This document shows positions 60,501-64,000 of a stretch of DNA of 64,000 bases, piece by piece. Below the pieces are notes generated by a model. The model was not told the origin of the DNA. It made no database searches and saw only the letters and a list, made by a program, of their open reading frames with translations. The position numbers and the translations under genes are program-made. How positions within the stretch are numbered: position 1 is the first letter of the stretch; each line of letters begins with the position of its first letter. The DNA is from Anoplopoma fimbria (taxonomy: Eukaryota > Chordata > Actinopteri > Perciformes > Anoplopomatidae). The stretch spans positions 12,778,326 to 12,842,325 of the forward strand of contig NC_072460.1 of the NCBI RefSeq assembly GCF_027596085.1. The letters run 5' to 3'.

Positions 60501-63500
60501 GGGGAAGCGAAGGTCACTCCTAATAGCTCGTCCACGTAATTTCATAACATCATAATTGCACCCAAGCTAACGCCATTAACTATCTACATGCGCTAAACCA
60601 TTCTTCAACAAGAAAAGTATATTTGTAAGCTGTATCTGTTCATGTGTTTGCATGTTCCTTTACTGCACACAGAGTGCATAACAATGTGCCTGTGAGGATG
60701 TGCTGTGTTCATGGGGGCGCTCGTATGCATCGCATCTTATATCTTCTGCCTGACACGGAGGGTGTGTCCGTAATTACTGCGCTTTGTGCTGCAGGCACAG
60801 AATCTGACTGATGCTGCTAATGAAGCAAATGACGCCCACAGGCCACAGTGCAGCAGTGTAAGAAGACCTTGTGCTTGTATATGAATGTATGTATGTAAAC
60901 ATGTAATACATATGTTTCTCATTTAATGTACAGAAACGATTTGATTTATTTCTTTGTTGTTGTCTACGTTTATTTTTCCAGTGAGACCGTACAATCTGTT
61001 TTCTTTCCCTATTTATTGAGATAACAGGTGAATTGAAAGATTAAATATTGCAGCACTGCGCACATGTCTACATTTAACCTTCCCATACAAAAGGCTTCAG
61101 TCATGTTTTTATCTACGCAAACACTGAAACCTACCATTCTGTTCATGCTTCCTTTTTGTTTATTGATAGCGTACATCTCCATTTCCTGTGACTATCTGAC
61201 TGACAGGCGAGCCATAAGCAAATTACCTTATCAGTTGTAGACTTAAGTGAGCAGCAGCTAACATGCTAGAAGCAGAGAGAGCTTGAGGCGGCACTCCATC
61301 TGCAAGACCAGCTCCATTAGCTGACAAGAGAGATTAGCTGACCTGCTGACACACGGGCTGATCTTTACTGATACACACTGCAACATACATGGACTCATGT
61401 ACACACAAACACACACACATGCAGGGAATCTGATACACTATTACATTAGGGGTAACACTCCAGTTTGTGATCGTTGCAGAGCTCTTACTGGTCATGGATC
61501 CCATAACCAAAACCTCTACCTTATCACATCTGTCACTTTTTTTCCATTTTTGTTATTCCATCCTACTTCTTTCTCTCTTTGTTTTCAATTCCTATGAATT
61601 TTTTTGACTTTTTTTTGCTGTTGACTTTGTTGTCAATCCCCCTTTGATCTCCTGCCGGTCTTGCCCTTCCTTCTCTTTGTCAGTTTTTCTTCCTCCGTCC
61701 CTCCATCTACCTCTCCTCTCTTTCTCCAGTCTTCACGGATGTCTTAATGAGTCCACTCCCTGCTCCTTCAATTATTCACCACTTCTTTTATTCTACTATT
61801 CCCACCGTGTCTTAAGGGGAAAAACATCAATAAATAAATCACGCCAGAGGTAGCTTCTTTTGTAGTCTTGGCAATAGGAGGGACTTGGGGAATCTTGTAC
61901 TTCTGTTTTGTATTTAACTTTCAGCTGGTTGAGTCTGGAAATGATTTCACTTTATAAATCTTTGAGTATCTTAAACTGTTTCTGCCAAGTCAAGATGTTA
62001 TGTGTCCACATGTCTGTTTAAATATGTGCAAATTTTGGTATAAATGTGAAGACATCCAGTATTTGTACTTGCACCTGAGTGTGTGTGCATGTAGGTGTGT
62101 GTGCGTATGTGTGGGAGTGAGGACGGGCCTGTCTGTGCAGCAGTGAGTGAGTGTGTGTACGTGCATGTGCATATGTAAGTGATACCGCAAACCTGTTAGT
62201 GTCCATGTGTGTGAATAACTGAATTTGTATGTACAAGGGGGATGCTGTGTGGAGACCCTGTTGTCATGGCAACCAGGATAGAGAGAGAGTGGGCGGTTGC
62301 CCTCACGGCTCCTCTGACAACCTTTATTTCCTCCAGCTTTGTGTCACTCCAATATTAACCCCTAACCCTTGACAGAACGAAGGGGGGTAGGGTGCGGTCA
62401 GCTCTTCGGAAGAGTCGCAGGCGTTTGGAAAATGAGGAAAATATGGCGTCTGAGGTGCATTCTGTTGCAGCATTTAACTCTTGTGGGAGTAGCTAAGCAT
62501 CTAACGGCCAAGCTTATGCTAATAGTGGTATTGATAAATGTGCTGTCTGTGTACCCTGATTCCAGATAAGCTGTAGCTCTGCAGCTTTTTCCTCTGGTAA
62601 ATTTCCATTTGGCGTTGACCATGGATCATTGGTCTTGAAACACACTTTACTTGGCCTTTTAAACAGACAACCGCTATGAGGAAGATATTGGTTTCCCACT
62701 GTGCTGTAAAGCCCCTTTTCCATTTAAGTTGAAAATATTGAAATAATCAGCCACTTGTCCAAGCCAGAGTTAAATGTGTTGAATACAGTAAGAGGAGATG
62801 GAAAGTAGAGGAAGAGGGACAAGGAAATGTACTGTGAAAAGTGATCGGAGGGGAATTGATGAAAGCTTTTTGTGTCAACTACCGAGGGGGGCTGAGAAAA
62901 GAGAAGAAGAAGACTGATAAAAAGGTGACAGTAAAATGGGCACTCATCCTTCTTGGACAGTTCCTATTATAGGGTTTGGCTCCTAAGTAGAAAATGTGAG
63001 AAAGGCTTTTAAGAAATGCAATCTTCACTGCGGTGAATGATGAAAGACATGCCTGTGTTAGGAAGAGAATTGTGGAGCAGAGGAGATACAGGTAGCCAGT
63101 ATTATTTCACATGATTTGTGGTATTTTTCTGCTGGAGCGACAAAGTGGGTCTGAGACATGTCTCACTGCAACAGGCTCATGCATTAAGTATGACCCTGCC
63201 AGAGAGAGGAAGAGGGGAGGGAGGGAAGGAGAGAATCAGACAACAGCCTCACCAAAGACAGCAAGTATAGATGGACTGCATTATTCGGAGACCAAACCAA
63301 ATGTATTGCGAGGGGGTGGAAATGAATTATGAATTTAGGGGAATTTAGGGCAAATTGTGCCGACAGGAAGGGGATTTCTATGAATAATGCACTCAGTAGG
63401 GGGCCTGATCATCTACCCCCCACCAGAATCACCTTGTTTCTCAGACGCCCCTCATCACTTTTACCATCCATTGACCCTTATAATCTCTCACTGCCTTTCT

Positions 63501-64000
63501 CGTGTAATGCCTATCAGTCCGTTTCTCCCAGTGAGTGCTTCCTATTGTTTACGTCTAAATCCCCCCCCCCCCCCCATCTTCCACCTGTCCCTCTGTCCGT
63601 CTCTTTTCAGCTTGATGTTTCTTCAGACAGACTCACCCTTGGGGAAGAGTAGGGGGTAAAGGGGGGCATGTATTCATTTATTTTTCTCCCCCCTTTCTTC
63701 CGCCCCGAATCCTCTCCCCCTACACATCTTCACAGCTGGAGGTAGTTAATATTTAAAAGCAAGGCATGACAGGACACAAGACCTACACACATGTTTGAAC
63801 ATGCACACCGAACACACACATTCACAAACAAACATACACACACAAATCCTGTAGAGCAGCAAATCTGATCAAAGCACAGAGAAGCTTTCAGAATTCATAT
63901 TTGCATGACTCACTGTGTTGTGAGAAGATATACAACATAGCAGCTCCTCACACGAATACGTGAGGATATGAAGCAAAGAGTAAAAGTCTCTCATGTATAT
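57600..64000. other. Noncoding region, no gene recognised
   Basis: AT-rich DNA with short CA tracts, an RFX-like palindrome (62260-62274) and a C16 run (63561-63576). No coding exon or RNA gene could be supported on either strand. Confidence 0.45.
62260..62274. promoter_or_regulatory. Near-perfect RFX X-box palindrome
   Basis: The sequence GTTGTCATGGCAACC matches the symmetrical X-box GTTGCCATGGCAAC at all but one position. RFX factors bind this element at promoters and enhancers, notably of ciliary genes. The site is isolated and its function is inferred from the motif only. Confidence 0.5.

Overview
The window is vertebrate nuclear DNA, almost certainly from a teleost fish. It holds one recognisable gene, the E3 ubiquitin ligase huwe1, on the + strand. 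Evidence for a fish: the intron-rich vertebrate gene structure, the two let-7 family hairpins in a huwe1 intron whose sequences agree with zebrafish let-7 types as I remember them, long CA microsatellites, and several interspersed repeats of types that are common in teleost genomes.

Bases 18-34305 carry 76 coding exons of huwe1. I joined them by GT/AG sites, reading phase and remembered similarity to human HUWE1. They stay in one open frame of 4,444 codons plus stop. The start codon and roughly the first 120 residues lie upstream of base 1. In order the exons encode the armadillo-like N-terminal region (DUF908/DUF913), a UBA domain, a UIM, a WWE domain, a BH3-like motif, a long acidic tract, three ubiquitin-binding UBM repeats and the C-terminal HECT catalytic domain. 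The catalytic cysteine codon is split by the last intron. Intron 53 contains two let-7 family microRNA hairpins, in the same host gene as human let-7f-2 and miR-98. The introns also hold transposon-derived repeats and one unexplained coding-like segment (10829-11080).

Bases 34306 to about 35070 look like the huwe1 3' UTR with poly(A) signals.

From about 35070 to 64000 I find no convincing protein-coding exon. This 29-kb stretch has a MITE-like element with terminal inverted repeats (41812-42770), several degenerate teleost repeats (one apparently interrupted by a later insertion), very long CA tracts, purine-rich blocks, and AT-rich islands that resemble conserved noncoding elements. A CRE-like/CCAAT-containing purine-rich segment ending in a good splice donor near 46150 could be an untranslated first exon of a gene lying beyond the window. 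That is inference only.
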